Source of the DNA: Heloderma charlesbogerti
Lineage: Eukaryota > Chordata > Lepidosauria > Squamata > Helodermatidae
Reading direction: 5' to 3'
Length of the DNA: 64,000 bases
Assembly: GCA_026122225.1 (NCBI GenBank)
Contig: JANEZZ010001860.1
Span: forward strand, 124,001 to 188,000
In this document: positions 28,741-39,900 of the stretch, one piece after another
Position numbering within the stretch: the first letter of the stretch is position 1
Layout of the letters: every line of letters begins with the position of its first letter
Made by a program: the position numbers and the translations under genes
The notes under the pieces: generated by a model
What the model saw: the letters and a program-made list of their open reading frames with translations, nothing else
What the model was told of the DNA's origin: nothing
The model's database searches: none

Positions 28741-31371
28741 GGTGGGGGAGAAGAGTGGCCTCTACAGTAGTGGAGGAATGACTGGGCTGTGTTCCCCGCA
28801 CAAAAGGAGTTGAGGGGGACAGCACATGGGGGCCCAGTTTAGAAAAGGGGCCTTGCCTTTGAAGGAGGGGGCAGGGTAAGGCTGGGCTGGGCTGGGCCTT
28901 TGTGCTTTTCCCCTCCTCCTCTAGAATAGCCTCTGCCCTTGCATTCCCCCAGGAAGAAAAGCAGTGGTGGTGCGGGGGTTGTTAAAGATGGCTGGCTGCC
29001 TGCATCGCCTTGATTTAGTAGCCGCCTTCAGCCACAGGGCTACAGAAAGGTGCTGAGCTAGCCCTCTGGCAAGGGAGGGGAGAGAAGATGGCTTACACCC
29101 CCCCCAAAACTGGAGAGGCTCCAAGACAGGTGTACATCTTCTGTGTGATGGCTTGTTTGTACCCTCGTCCCCCCCCAGTGGTGCGTGGAGGAGTTGTGGC
29201 AGCAGCGGAGGCAGCCGTTGCCATGTTTCCTCTTCCCCGGCAGCTGGTCTGGGGAAGGCCGGGGGCTTGTCGCGGCCCCCTCCCTGTTGCCATGGCAGGT
29301 CTGTGTGTAACCTGTAAACAACCGAAGCCAAGAACCTGCGTCTGCGTTTTTCTTTCATGGTGGGGCAGAGCACCCCCCCCCCCCGGTGGCCTTTCTGAAA
29401 CACCAGGGCCATTGGCCTTCAGGCATGCCTGTAGCCCCAGCCTGGCTCCCTGCGCCCCTCCGGCCGCTGCTAATTTGGGCACTTCCTGGGTTTGATGTGG
29501 GTTTTGCCCCATTCTAGAAGGGGCTGGAATGAAGAGCTTTAAGCTCCAACATGCTGCCCCTATTGCCTTCAGCCCCCCCCCCCAAGGTTCGACACCTTCA
29601 CCTGTTATACACTGTCAAGCCAGCTCCTTTAATCACAATGAGAACAAGCTCCTATTTTTTGCAAGGGGACAGCCTTTGCCCCACGATCTACTCTCCCTGG
29701 GGCTCACCCCCGACTAGGTGAGCAGGTCTCTCTAGTGGCACAGGGAGGGCGCGCAACATGGGATTGAGCAAGGCTAAAATGGTTTCCTGGAAGGAAGGCA
29801 GTGGGGCAGTATGGGCCTTGGAGACGAAGCTGGAGGGCCTGGAAGCAAACCCCACTCATACCTGGAGCAGTCAGGACGGTGCCACAATGCAAGCAAGGCT
29901 GAAACGTAATGCAGCACATGTTCCAGCCTGGCGAAGGGTTTCCTTGTTCTAACATATCAGGAGCATAGAAGATGCTGCAGCGCTTGGATGGCAGGCGGAG
30001 GAAGGGATGCGAGCTGCGTGCTTCACAGCTGAATTTCTACGTGAGGCCATCACCAAGGCAGCAAGTGACTGCTGCAGCACTTGTGGGAAGAGGAGGGAAC
30101 GACAGGAGGCCGCTCCTGCGCTCGGGGCTGCTCTGGCCGTGCCCCCGCCATCCTGCCTCCAGAACTCCACAGGAGCTTGTGCCTTGCTCGCCCACACAGC
30201 AGAGGAGCATTCTCCCTGTCCCCTTGTGGCTGTTGGAGCAAGTCCTCTGTGGTGTTGCTTTGTCCTCCCAAGATGCTCTGAGCGGGACTCGGATGCCAGG
30301 GCCAGGCGCAACCGTGGGAGAAGGGCAGAGCTGCGCATTGGGGCAAGGCCTGGATAACAATCCAAGGGCCCACCCCCCATGGGAGGGAGGGGTGGCCTTC
30401 TAAAAGCAAAAAAGGCTGTTGGGGGAGGAAGCTCTTTCACACACACCTGCCTGAAACAGGGAAATGGCACTTAGAATTTTTTTATACCACCCCGTAGCTG
30501 AAGCTCAGGGCAGCTTCCAGCAGCCTTCTGTTATCCCCGAACAGGCAGACAGGCGGCAGAGAGAGGGGTGCCGAACCAACTCTGCCCCTTTAGAGTCAAC
30601 AAGCGTGCGCGTGTGGGAGGAGGCCCCCAGCAGCAAATCCAGCAAGGTGAGGAAAGAGGTGTAGCAGAGCTGCAAAGATGAGTCTTTCGCCTGAAACATT
30701 TTTACGCAGGCCTCTCAAGCCATGCAAAACAGACAATGGTTTGGTGTTTAATACTACTCCCAGCAGTGAAGTTACCCATTGGGGGAGGCCGATGGCTTCC
30801 CCTTGAGGGGCTGCATGAAACTACTAGCAAATGTTCACAGGAAGACTCTTCCGAGAATGGGTTGGCTGTGGCAGCATAGCCACTGCGGCTGTTTCCCGGG
30901 CATCTGTGCCAGGGAAGGGTTCTCTTGCCCAGCAGAGATGGAGGGATGGCTGCGGTGTGGTCCACCTCCATGCATTTCCACTGCGAAGGCTGAATGCAAA
31001 GGCAGCTGCTGCCCAGAATGCCCATGGCTCAAACCCCTCTGGAGTGAGCGTTCACAAGACATTTGAGGCCTCCTAGGAACAGGAGCCCCTGCAGAGGCTG
31101 CTGCAGTGGATTATGCAAGCCAGGGCACTATGTGGACTCCTGGGAGTTGCAGCCCAGCACATGGGGAAGTTCTCCTGAGGCCTGCAGGCCTTTGGGCGCT
31201 GCAGAGAGGGCTGACTGCATGGCCAGCTGGAGAGCAGGACCAAAGCTCCTGGAGAATGGAGCAAGAGGAAAGAAGGGGCCGCCGGATGTGTGTGCCCTTG
31301 GAGCAAGGCTAGGCGGAGTTCTCTGGGTGGGCTGGGAATCACAGCAAGTCACTTCCACAACCATCTAAGCT
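28741..31371. other. Intergenic spacer between GNB2 and GIGYF1
   Basis: Convergent intergenic stretch with no supported gene. It is GC-rich with several C runs (for example 29,572-29,583). A short LINE/SINE-type tail lies at 30,470-30,530, recognised by its 'ataccaccccgtagctgaag' segment, and a single weak MITE arm lies near 31,128-31,165. Open frames here are short, overlap on both strands and have no recognisable motif. Confidence 0.5.
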
Positions 31372-31377
31372 TTTATT
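31372..31377 (-). terminator. GIGYF1: Distal poly(A) signal AATAAA for GIGYF1
   Basis: TTTATT on the plus strand reads AATAAA on the minus strand. It lies at the far end of the repeat-poor region downstream of the GIGYF1 stop, the position expected for the distal cleavage signal. Use is inferred. Confidence 0.5.
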
Positions 31378-33052
31378 TCCTTGCAACTTGCAAGAAGAAA
31401 GGATATTTACAAAAAATGCATATGGGGAAATATAGTACACAAGGAAGAGAGATTTGGCATCTTACACCCATGGATATTACACCCCTATTGAAAGCCAAAT
31501 AGTTCCTACATATTTCAGAGAAGAGCAAAGAAGGGGCATTATGTACAGCAGGGGGAGCCCCCAACCTAAGGCGCAGGGACAGAATCTGAAGTCCTGCCAC
31601 CCCCATCTGAGGCAGGGGGTGGAATCAGCCCCCCCACCCTTGCACCTGGGGACAGAAGTTACCAAAGCGCCTGTTTGGGGGAAAGTCTTTCGTAGCACAA
31701 GGCTTCCGCGCTCATGCGAGCCTGGCTGCTGCGGCTCTGACAGCCCATGAACTGCTCTGCTCTATCTGAGCTGGCAGAAAAGCCCAGGAGTCCTGCATGC
31801 AGCCTGTCACCCCCATACGAGGAGGAGAGGGAGAGGTTGCCCCCACCGAAGTCCTTGGAGGGCAGCAGGTCCATCTTAAACATTCAGCCAAGCCGAAAGG
31901 GGGGGGGACTCCCTCTCCCCTCCCCATTTCTGCCAATTTGCACCAGAAAAAGGTGAAGTCTGTAAACATGTTTCCACTCTCAGTAGGAGCTTGGAGGCCC
32001 AAAGGTCTCAGCTTTAGCAAGTCCCATCACAGTTTCTTGTAATACTTGAGGGAAGGACGTCTCTTTCCTGTGCGGGTGGCAAGAGCAGGGGGAGGTAGAT
32101 GGCCTTCTAGCCCGTACTTGGCAGATGATGGCTAGAAGTGGAGAGTTGAGCAGAATCCTCACACACACACAGTCCACGGGAGGGAGGGGGTTGTACTGTT
32201 TCCCCTACCCCAATTTTTCTGCAGAAGTAGAAGCAGGTGAGCTCCCTAGACTCTCCTGGCCCCTGTCAAGCTGCAATCCCACAGAGAACTTGGGCATCCG
32301 GCGACAGCCCTTCCAACTTCACAGCCCCCTCCAAACCCTCTTTCCATATTGAAAGGGCTGCTGTTGACTGAATGCACGAAGTCACCCCCACTTCTTGTCC
32401 GGCAGTGTCTCAGTTGAGCTAGCAAAGTTCTACACTCCTTGCCCATGAGACTTGTCATCAAACACTAGATAGTTCAGCATATGCACACCCCCAATCAAAG
32501 CATCTATCATCAAAACAACCCCCCCCCCGAAATCTCGCCCTCCTTCTGAACCAATTTATGTGTACAATTTAAGGCATCAGAAAAACATAACAAACACAAA
32601 GCTATCACTAGTTTTAGGAACATGAAAAAAATTGGGAACACAACCTTCCCACCCTTCTACAAGAGTCAAGATGTCTGGCTAATCCCACCACAGACTGGGG
32701 TTCTTGAGATTTTTCCTCCACCTACACCCAAGGAAACCCCAGAAATTGCCACCAAAGTGATAAGCATTAAACAACAATTGCTGCATAGCATTTCATTTCC
32801 TCCTTAGCTCCTTTTGTAGTCGCTGCTAATTCCCTTTGCATGCACATGACTCTGCTGTTCATTCTGGCATTCAGAAAACAAAATTAAAATCGCCCCCACC
32901 CAAAAAAAAGCCACACACTGCACCCCCCCCCACCTCCATGGCAGCCAAGAGATGTTGAGCTCAACACATTTTTACATTCATAGTCACATTCCAAATGGTT
33001 GACCGCCCAAGCCAATTAAAAGGAAACATTGCTACGGAGAAAACTCCTCTTC

Positions 33053-33089
<37 letters not shown>

Positions 33090-35177
33090 TTATGTAAAGA
33101 CAAACTGGCATCAGAAATTGTAACACTCCAGGGGACAGGCAGAACGGCACCGACTGAGTGTAGAAGGCGAGTTCCATGTAGTGGCTTTGGTGCCAGGTGA
33201 ATTCTACTCTCCCCCTGCCTGCCCCCCCCCCCAATACATACACTTCATTCTTCACATTTCATGGATTCTATCAAACCACACACAGCAGACACGCAAGGGG
33301 AAAGGGAGCGACGCCAACCTCCCTAGTAAGCATCAGTTGGCAGGTGCTTCCCCCCGCAAACAGCTGCAATTACAACCCTTTCCAGCTTCTTCGTGTGCTA
33401 CAATGCTTGTTGAAACTTGGGTTATGTTTTTTCCTTATTGCTAGGTATTAAAAGAAAACAGCTGTAATACTGGAAAAAAACAACCCACACCTGTTGGCCT
33501 TTCTTCTCCCCCACCACCACCCTGATTTTCTCCTTGAAACTGATAAGGCAAAGCTGTGTGCGCGCGCACTTCCATTTTGCCCTGTATGTGGGAGAAATCA
33601 AACATCATTTATACAAGTAGAGGTTGAAGAAGACTATGAGACTTTTGAACGAAAGGGCGCACCCACCCCTCTCTCAGACACAGACACACACACTGGAAAA
33701 ATAACCTTCAAGAGCGGAATGGGGGTGTCCTCCAGGCAGAGGCAGGGCTGCATCCGTCTGTCTGCCGTTGCCCCTGCCTCCCCACTCCCCCAGGGCTGAG
33801 AAGGCCCTTGCTGCAAGCCAGCTCTTTTGTAAACGTTGCCCGTACCTTGATTAAAAAAAAAGTCTTAGGATTATTTCAGTTCACATCCCACCCCAAGGTT
33901 TTGGTGCAAAAGAAAACAAAAATGGCAGGAGGGTGTGTGCGGGGGGGCGGGGGAGGAATCCTTCCCCAGCCAGTTCTGCAAGAAAAGCAAGTGAATGATA
34001 GCTGGGTCCAACATAAGAATACAGCCCTTGGTTGGAAGGCAGGCAAGAAAGCAGCTTTCCTAAATACATTCTTGAGGCAATATCCAAGAGGAGGAAAAAC
34101 CGGTGCCAGGCACGTGGTCTCCAAGAGGGCAGACCCCTCCCCCCAGGGAGCCATTCCCACCCCCTTCACCAATCCAGAAGAGCCACAGGACACAGACACT
34201 GTGCCGACAGGCCAGAAGCAGCGACCACCAATCCAGGGACTGCCAAGCCACCCAAACTCTGTCCCGGGAGAGTGCTGCCCAGTCCTCCAATTGCAGCATC
34301 TACACAAGAGAGAACTTCGACTCACTGATATTGGAGCCCAAATCATCTCCATCCAGGGGGTGGGGCAGTGACTTCCCAGGGGTCTCCTCTGTGGATCAAT
34401 ACTGACCAATAAGAAAAGGAGCGGCAGAGAACAAGAGATGCCAGAGATGAATTCACATCCTCGAAAACGTGTGGCCCTTCATCTTGGCGAGGTGAGAAGC
34501 GTAGGAGGCGCATTTCTCCGTCCCCCCTTTCTCAGGGTCTCTTCCCGCTTTGTAACACAGTAACCATTAAAACATCACAGCATTAATTACAAGGACTATC
34601 AAAGTTAGATAACACACACACAGCCCCCAGAACCCTTCAGCAGGAGTTGGTGGTCTTACGTAGCTTGACATAAGACGAAAAAAACAAACGGGTCTTCACC
34701 AATTTGGTCATGAACATGAAATTCTTTTAACTTTTTTGTTGTTGCTGCTGTTTTTGCACTCAAAAGCTGCATCGATTTAGGGTGTCCCTCGCCCCCCAAA
34801 AACCCACGGTGAGGCGAGAGGGGAAAACCATAGGGAAAAAATCTGGTGCTTCCAAATTCTTTATGCAGATAGACAAGGTTCCCACACGGTGTTCATGGCA
34901 AAACATCTCTGAAAGAGCAGGATTCGTGTCCTTCTTAGATGCTGAGAGAGGTATAACAAATGCTAAGGGGGCATCAATGATGTCACAGATATTCCTGCCA
35001 TCTCCCACCCCATTTGAGGGAAGAATGGGTGTGTGTGGGGGAGAGGTAAGAGAGCACAGACACAAGTGATGCTCGTGTCAGTTCAGGACATCTCTTTTCC
35101 GTACGCACTTCACACATTTCAATGCATATTTCTCTCATTCTCATTCATGTATGTATGTATGTATGTATGTGAGAATA

Positions 35178-35420
35178 TATATACACATACATATTCATAT
35201 CATATATACATATTCATATATATGAATGAGAGAGATTTTACCAATGACAAATGCACCCCCACCCCAAAGGATGCCAATTTCAGAGTACCCTGTGTGCAAC
35301 CAGCCCCCATGGAACTCTTGACGGATTGTAAACAAAAAAACATTCCTTGTGAGCTAAACAACCCTATTCAAGCAAAATTATACATAAAAGGTTATCATCT
35401 GTAAAGATACTATATATACA
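35178..35420 (-). promoter_or_regulatory. Three Pumilio-type elements (UGUAUAUA) in GIGYF1 3' UTR
   Basis: TATATACA on the plus strand, UGUAUAUA in the GIGYF1 transcript, occurs at 35178-35185, 35203-35210 and 35413-35420. This fits the Pumilio consensus UGUANAUA. The first two lie in an AT-rich simple-repeat neighbourhood, so chance is possible; binding is inferred. Confidence 0.4.
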
Positions 35421-36200
35421 CAACTACATATACACAAAAAGCACATACAGAAATGTTGCCCCGAAGTCGGGAGATTACTCTAGAAACACCAGAGCTCCAA
35501 AGTAGACAGAAGACATTAACGGCTTCCTTGCTTAAAAAACAAAACTACGCTCTCTCACACACAGACCATAGGCAAGAGCTCATGGCCGTCTGTCTTGTGG
35601 CACTGCAGCTTTGGGGGGAAGCTGGGGAGGGGAGGGAGATAATGTGGCTCCACAGCTAAAATTGTCACCCAAGTATGATACATTCAATTCTGTTTCGAGT
35701 GCACAGAGAGTTCCTCGGTTGACGCCTGTAATGCGCAGGATTTCCCCCCTCAAGACACACACGCCCCGTATGATTTGATACTCATCTGTATACAGGGAGC
35801 AAAAATGAATACAGCAAATTCATTTGTATACAGCAAAATGAACAGGGGAGAAATAAAAAATAGAGGACTCACAATATTCGGAGCTTTTCTTCTTACATAA
35901 AAAAAGTGCAACGCACACGCACGCAAAATAGTCGCTGAAGAAAATACATCTGCTGAGGATCTGTAGCACAAAAACGCTTTAAGGTATCCACAGGGGGGAA
36001 AAGAAAAACGGGCAGCCAAGAGGGAGGGGCCCGGCAGGCGGGTGGGCGGGGCTCCGCAAGGTTCCTGGAAGAAGCCCGGAGAGGGCGACCCCGAGCCCCA
36101 GCTGGAAGGAAGGGGTCCAGGGTCAGCTTGTAGCAGAGCAAAGCAGCGCCTGGTGAGAGCAACCCGCGTCATCGTTAGTGTAAATTCATCTTTTTGTAAG

Positions 36201-36206
36201 TTTATT
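36201..36206 (-). terminator. GIGYF1: Proximal poly(A) signal AATAAA for GIGYF1
   Basis: Minus-strand AATAAA about 775 nt after the stop codon, within an A/T-rich stretch. It is a candidate for a short 3' UTR isoform that would omit the Pumilio-type motifs near 35.2-35.4 kb. Confidence 0.4.
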
Positions 36207-36977
36207 TTTCTCTTCTTTTTTATCAAAAACAAAACAAATAGAATTGTATGTCCAGAGGGCAAAAAAAGGAAACAAGGAGAGGACAGGCATTTTTGTGCAA
36301 TTTTTTTTAAAAAAACAACAAAAAAGTCTTATAAAATGGCCTCTTCGTAAGAGAAAATATACTGTGCGGAGCGAGAGTCTGAACAGTATTTACACATAGT
36401 ATTTATCCAAATAATAAAAAAAACACAGTTCCTTTTTCTAAGTGCATTTCTTCAAGTTTTTTTTGTCTTATAAATCTTTTTATATCAAGCCTTTGTGAAA
36501 TTCCCATTCACATTTTTAAACTTATCCCCATGTGAAAAATAAGTGTTTTCTTTTAAAGATAAACTTTTTGTAGGTTTTTTAAACTTTTTTTTAAAAAAAA
36601 TCTTCCAGAATCTCAAAAAATGTTTTTTTCCTCTCTTTTTTTGAATCTGTAACAAGTCACTGTAAAAAAAAAGTTTTGATAAAGTGCATGGCAGAAAAAG
36701 GTTTGTTCATTAAGGTGCTTTTGTAAGGAAAGAAGTGCTAAACATCCTCCTGGTCTGGTCCAACTGATCCTTGCTGCCACTGACCACTCCTCCATGCGAC
36801 CTTCTGCCCCCCCTCGGGGGGGAGAGGGGTGTTGGGGGGAAGAGGAAGGCACCCGGCCGCCTCTCCTGCAGTGCACATTCAGCCGAAACTGAAATTGGTT
36901 AAATCAAGGCAGCAGCGGCAGAGAGGAGACACAGAAAGAGAGAGACAGAGAGATTCCTATTGCTGTGAGGGATTCAG

Positions 36978-39900
36978 TCAGTAGTCCTCCACTGTTTCTA
37001 GCTCACTTGAGGAGCCGTGAAGGGCGTAGCCTAGGAGAGGAAGACATTCACAGTCAGTCCGAGAACTTTCTGACCCATTCCTACTCCCCTCGTTTCACTG
37101 TCCTGTAAGCCCCAAGGCGGGGGGGGGGCAATCTCTTCCTCCTCCCCGAGTCCTGGCTTCCAGCACCACTCCCTCCTGCCCAGTCCACTGCTCACACCAC
37201 ACAGGGAATCCACTCCCAGCCCAGCCGAGGACACCAGAAGCCATCTTGCCTCTGGCCCCTCCCTGACAGGCCCTTGCTCAAACACAACGACGAAGACGCA
37301 TGGAGCCCCTCCCGCCCCGCCCGCCTCCTCTAACCCAGGATGCTGGGATCAGCATGGAGCATCATCGAGCGCCGCTTGATCCTCACGGCTTGGCTGTTCT
37401 CGAAGGACGGTGGCTTGGGGTTGTGGTTGGACTGAAAGAGGCTGCTGGAGCTCAGCCAGGAGGCTTCCTGCAGAGGCAAGGAGGGAAAGGGGGCAAGCGG
37501 CGTCAGAAGCCAGCCGGCCTCAGCCCAGGGGGCAGCCCTCACCGATTCACGCAGCGCTGCGCAAGGCTCGCCCCCCTTGGCTGGTAGCGCCAAGGGCCTG
37601 GTGGTCAAGGACAAAAGGGCTGGTGCGGGGGCCAGGGCAAAGAGAAGGGCCAGGGCAAAGAGAAGGGCCAGGGCCCCCAAGCGAGACCCTAGATGAAAAA
37701 TGGCAACCATGGAACACTACCTGAGCCACTAAGCCAAGGGACATGGGGGAGGGCGGCTGGGCTGGGGGCTGGGAGGGCAAACTTGGGGCTTTTCTGGGGA
37801 GCCAAAAGGAAACTGAACTCCAGGCCACGGCCTTGACGGGGAAGCCAGGACCCCGCGAGTGAGGCAACCGCACTCCCTGCGCGGGAGCCCCACCTCACCC
37901 GAGTGGGGCACCAGCCACACACGCACAGCCTAACCTGCTGCTGCTGCTGGCGCTGCTGATTGGCCCTCTGCTTGGCACGGCGCTCCAGGAACTGCTTTGC
38001 GAACTCTTTGGCTTCCAGCGTGTCTCCCAGGTAGGAGCGGATGTAGTCATGGACTTCGTACGGGGATTCCACCTCCTTCAGGAATGCCACCACGGTGGGC
38101 ACTGGCAGGGTCGGGGAGAGAAAGGGAAGGGAGGAGATCCCCCTCACTCGGCAGGCTATCCTTGCGTGGGGTGGGGAGGGGGCTTCCCCTTCTTCCCACA
38201 GTATAGAGGAAGAGGGCGTGCAATGCCAACTCCTTCTGCACATGCACCCCAAAGCCCCAGCTTCCCAGGCCTTCCTCTTTCAAGTCCTCTTGTGGGTTGG
38301 GGATGGGAATAAATGTGACATGGTCTGGATTTTTAACATGTTCTTGGGGGGGGGGGTGTTCTTAATGACTATGTGCTTTCTTTTATTTGTTCCCGTTTAT
38401 TTCCAACCTGACTTAGCTCACGTTCAAGGCCATGATCCACACAGCGGAACAGCCGGAGCTCCCATAAAAACATTCCACCCGGAGAGATGTGGTGCCTCCT
38501 CCGCCAGGCATCTGAAACGGCTCCTGCTCCCAAGCAAGCACAAAGCGCCTTCTGCGGCTCCCTGCTTGCTCCCCCCAGTCCAGAGCACTGCCCCCGCCCC
38601 CCCCTACCATCAAGGCTGCTGGAGGTGTTGAGAGCGTGGAGCATCTGCTCACACCACTGGGTGAAGCCGTCCTGCTGGGGCTTGTGGATTCCCTGCAGCA
38701 GTTTCAGGAGCTTCTCCTCCTCGTCCGTTTTCTTCCTGCTTTGACGACAGGAGGCGCCATACGTGTCCCTGTGTCCGGGGGGGAGGGGGGAGGCAAGGGA
38801 AGAGTGAGCCAGGCCCCGACTCAGCCTGCCCAGCCCCCCCAATTCTCCTGCCTGGCTTACCCCAGGGAAGGGCTGCTCCGGCTGTTCTTCAAGCCCAAGC
38901 TCCGGGCCAGGGGGCCAGCGTTTTTGAGGCTCTCTTCCCAGAGGCTGATAGAGCTGTTCTTGTCATGGCTCCCCCAGAGCGAGGTTGAGTCCACCCCCCA
39001 CTGTGATGGGAGACTGGTCAGGCTGTGGCCACCATGCTAAGAACAAAGGAGGGGCGGGGGAGAGAAAACCTGGTAAGTCTCCTTGCCCCATTTGTGGAAC
39101 ATGGGGCTTGCCAGGTGAGCAGTCTTGAACTCTGAACCCAAGGAGAGAGGGGCCCGGGATGCGCGCCAGGGAGCACAAAGGAAAAGACCTTCCCCACCGC
39201 CTCCAACTGGCCTCTCAAGTTGTCCACAGCTGATGAAACCACATCCGCAGAGAGGATGGGCCGCTCACCGCTCTCTGCTGTGCCCGCTGCTGCTTCTGCG
39301 CGTGCCTGTCACTCTCCTGCTGCAGCTCCAGCAGGGCCTTCATGGAGACGTTCGGCTTAGCCAGCCCACCCCACAAGGGGTTTGAGGTCTGCTGCTGTTG
39401 AAGAAGCTTCAAGAGCAGCTCCTGCTGACGACACTGGGGGGAGGCAGTGAGAGACCGGAGGGGAGGTGAGGCGGAGGAGGCTCGCCCCAGCCTGTGTCAA
39501 GCCAGCCCCAGGGTCGGGGGGCAAAGGCTACTACACACCACATGGGGCCTCTGCTCACCTCTTCCCGTAGCTCCCGGGATGTCCGGGCATCTCCCAGCTT
39601 CTGGATGTCGGCTATGCTGAAGCTATTCTGGGTGGAGGAGCTGTTCACGGACTGCTGGCCCCAGGAGGAGGACGAGGCCAGCTGGAAGCAAGAAGACCCG
39701 CATGTCTCAAAGCCCAGCCACCACACTCCCATTCGGGAGACTCCACTTGCCCTGGGCACAGGGCCTCTCTCCAGCTGCCAAAGCTCAACAGGAGAGGAAG
39801 GCCTGCCTTCAAGCCTCCCACCCCCACCCATAAGCACTCTGCACCCGATTCACTCCCCCTGGCTCTCTCCCACACCTCCCCAGCCCCATGGCAGTCTCAG

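Larger units (their letters stand above)
31355..36977 (-). other. GIGYF1: GIGYF1 3' UTR (long form)
   Basis: About 5.6 kb follow the GIGYF1 stop on the minus strand. No interspersed repeat was recognised here, although surrounding non-coding DNA is full of LINE and MITE copies; this suggests transcribed, constrained 3' UTR. Minus-strand AATAAA signals occur at 36,201-36,206 (proximal, giving about 0.8 kb of UTR) and 31,372-31,377 (distal). Simple repeats present: (ct)n(ca)n near 33,053-33,090, (atgt)n near 35,145-35,170, and A/T-rich blocks at 36,180-36,670. The extent is inferred. Confidence 0.6.

Noticed and set aside
33876..34409. 177-codon minus-strand frame within the proposed GIGYF1 3' UTR
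   Set aside because: Overlaps equal-length frames on the plus strand and has no motif or splice support. The Cys/Trp/Pro-rich composition is that of random GC-rich sequence.
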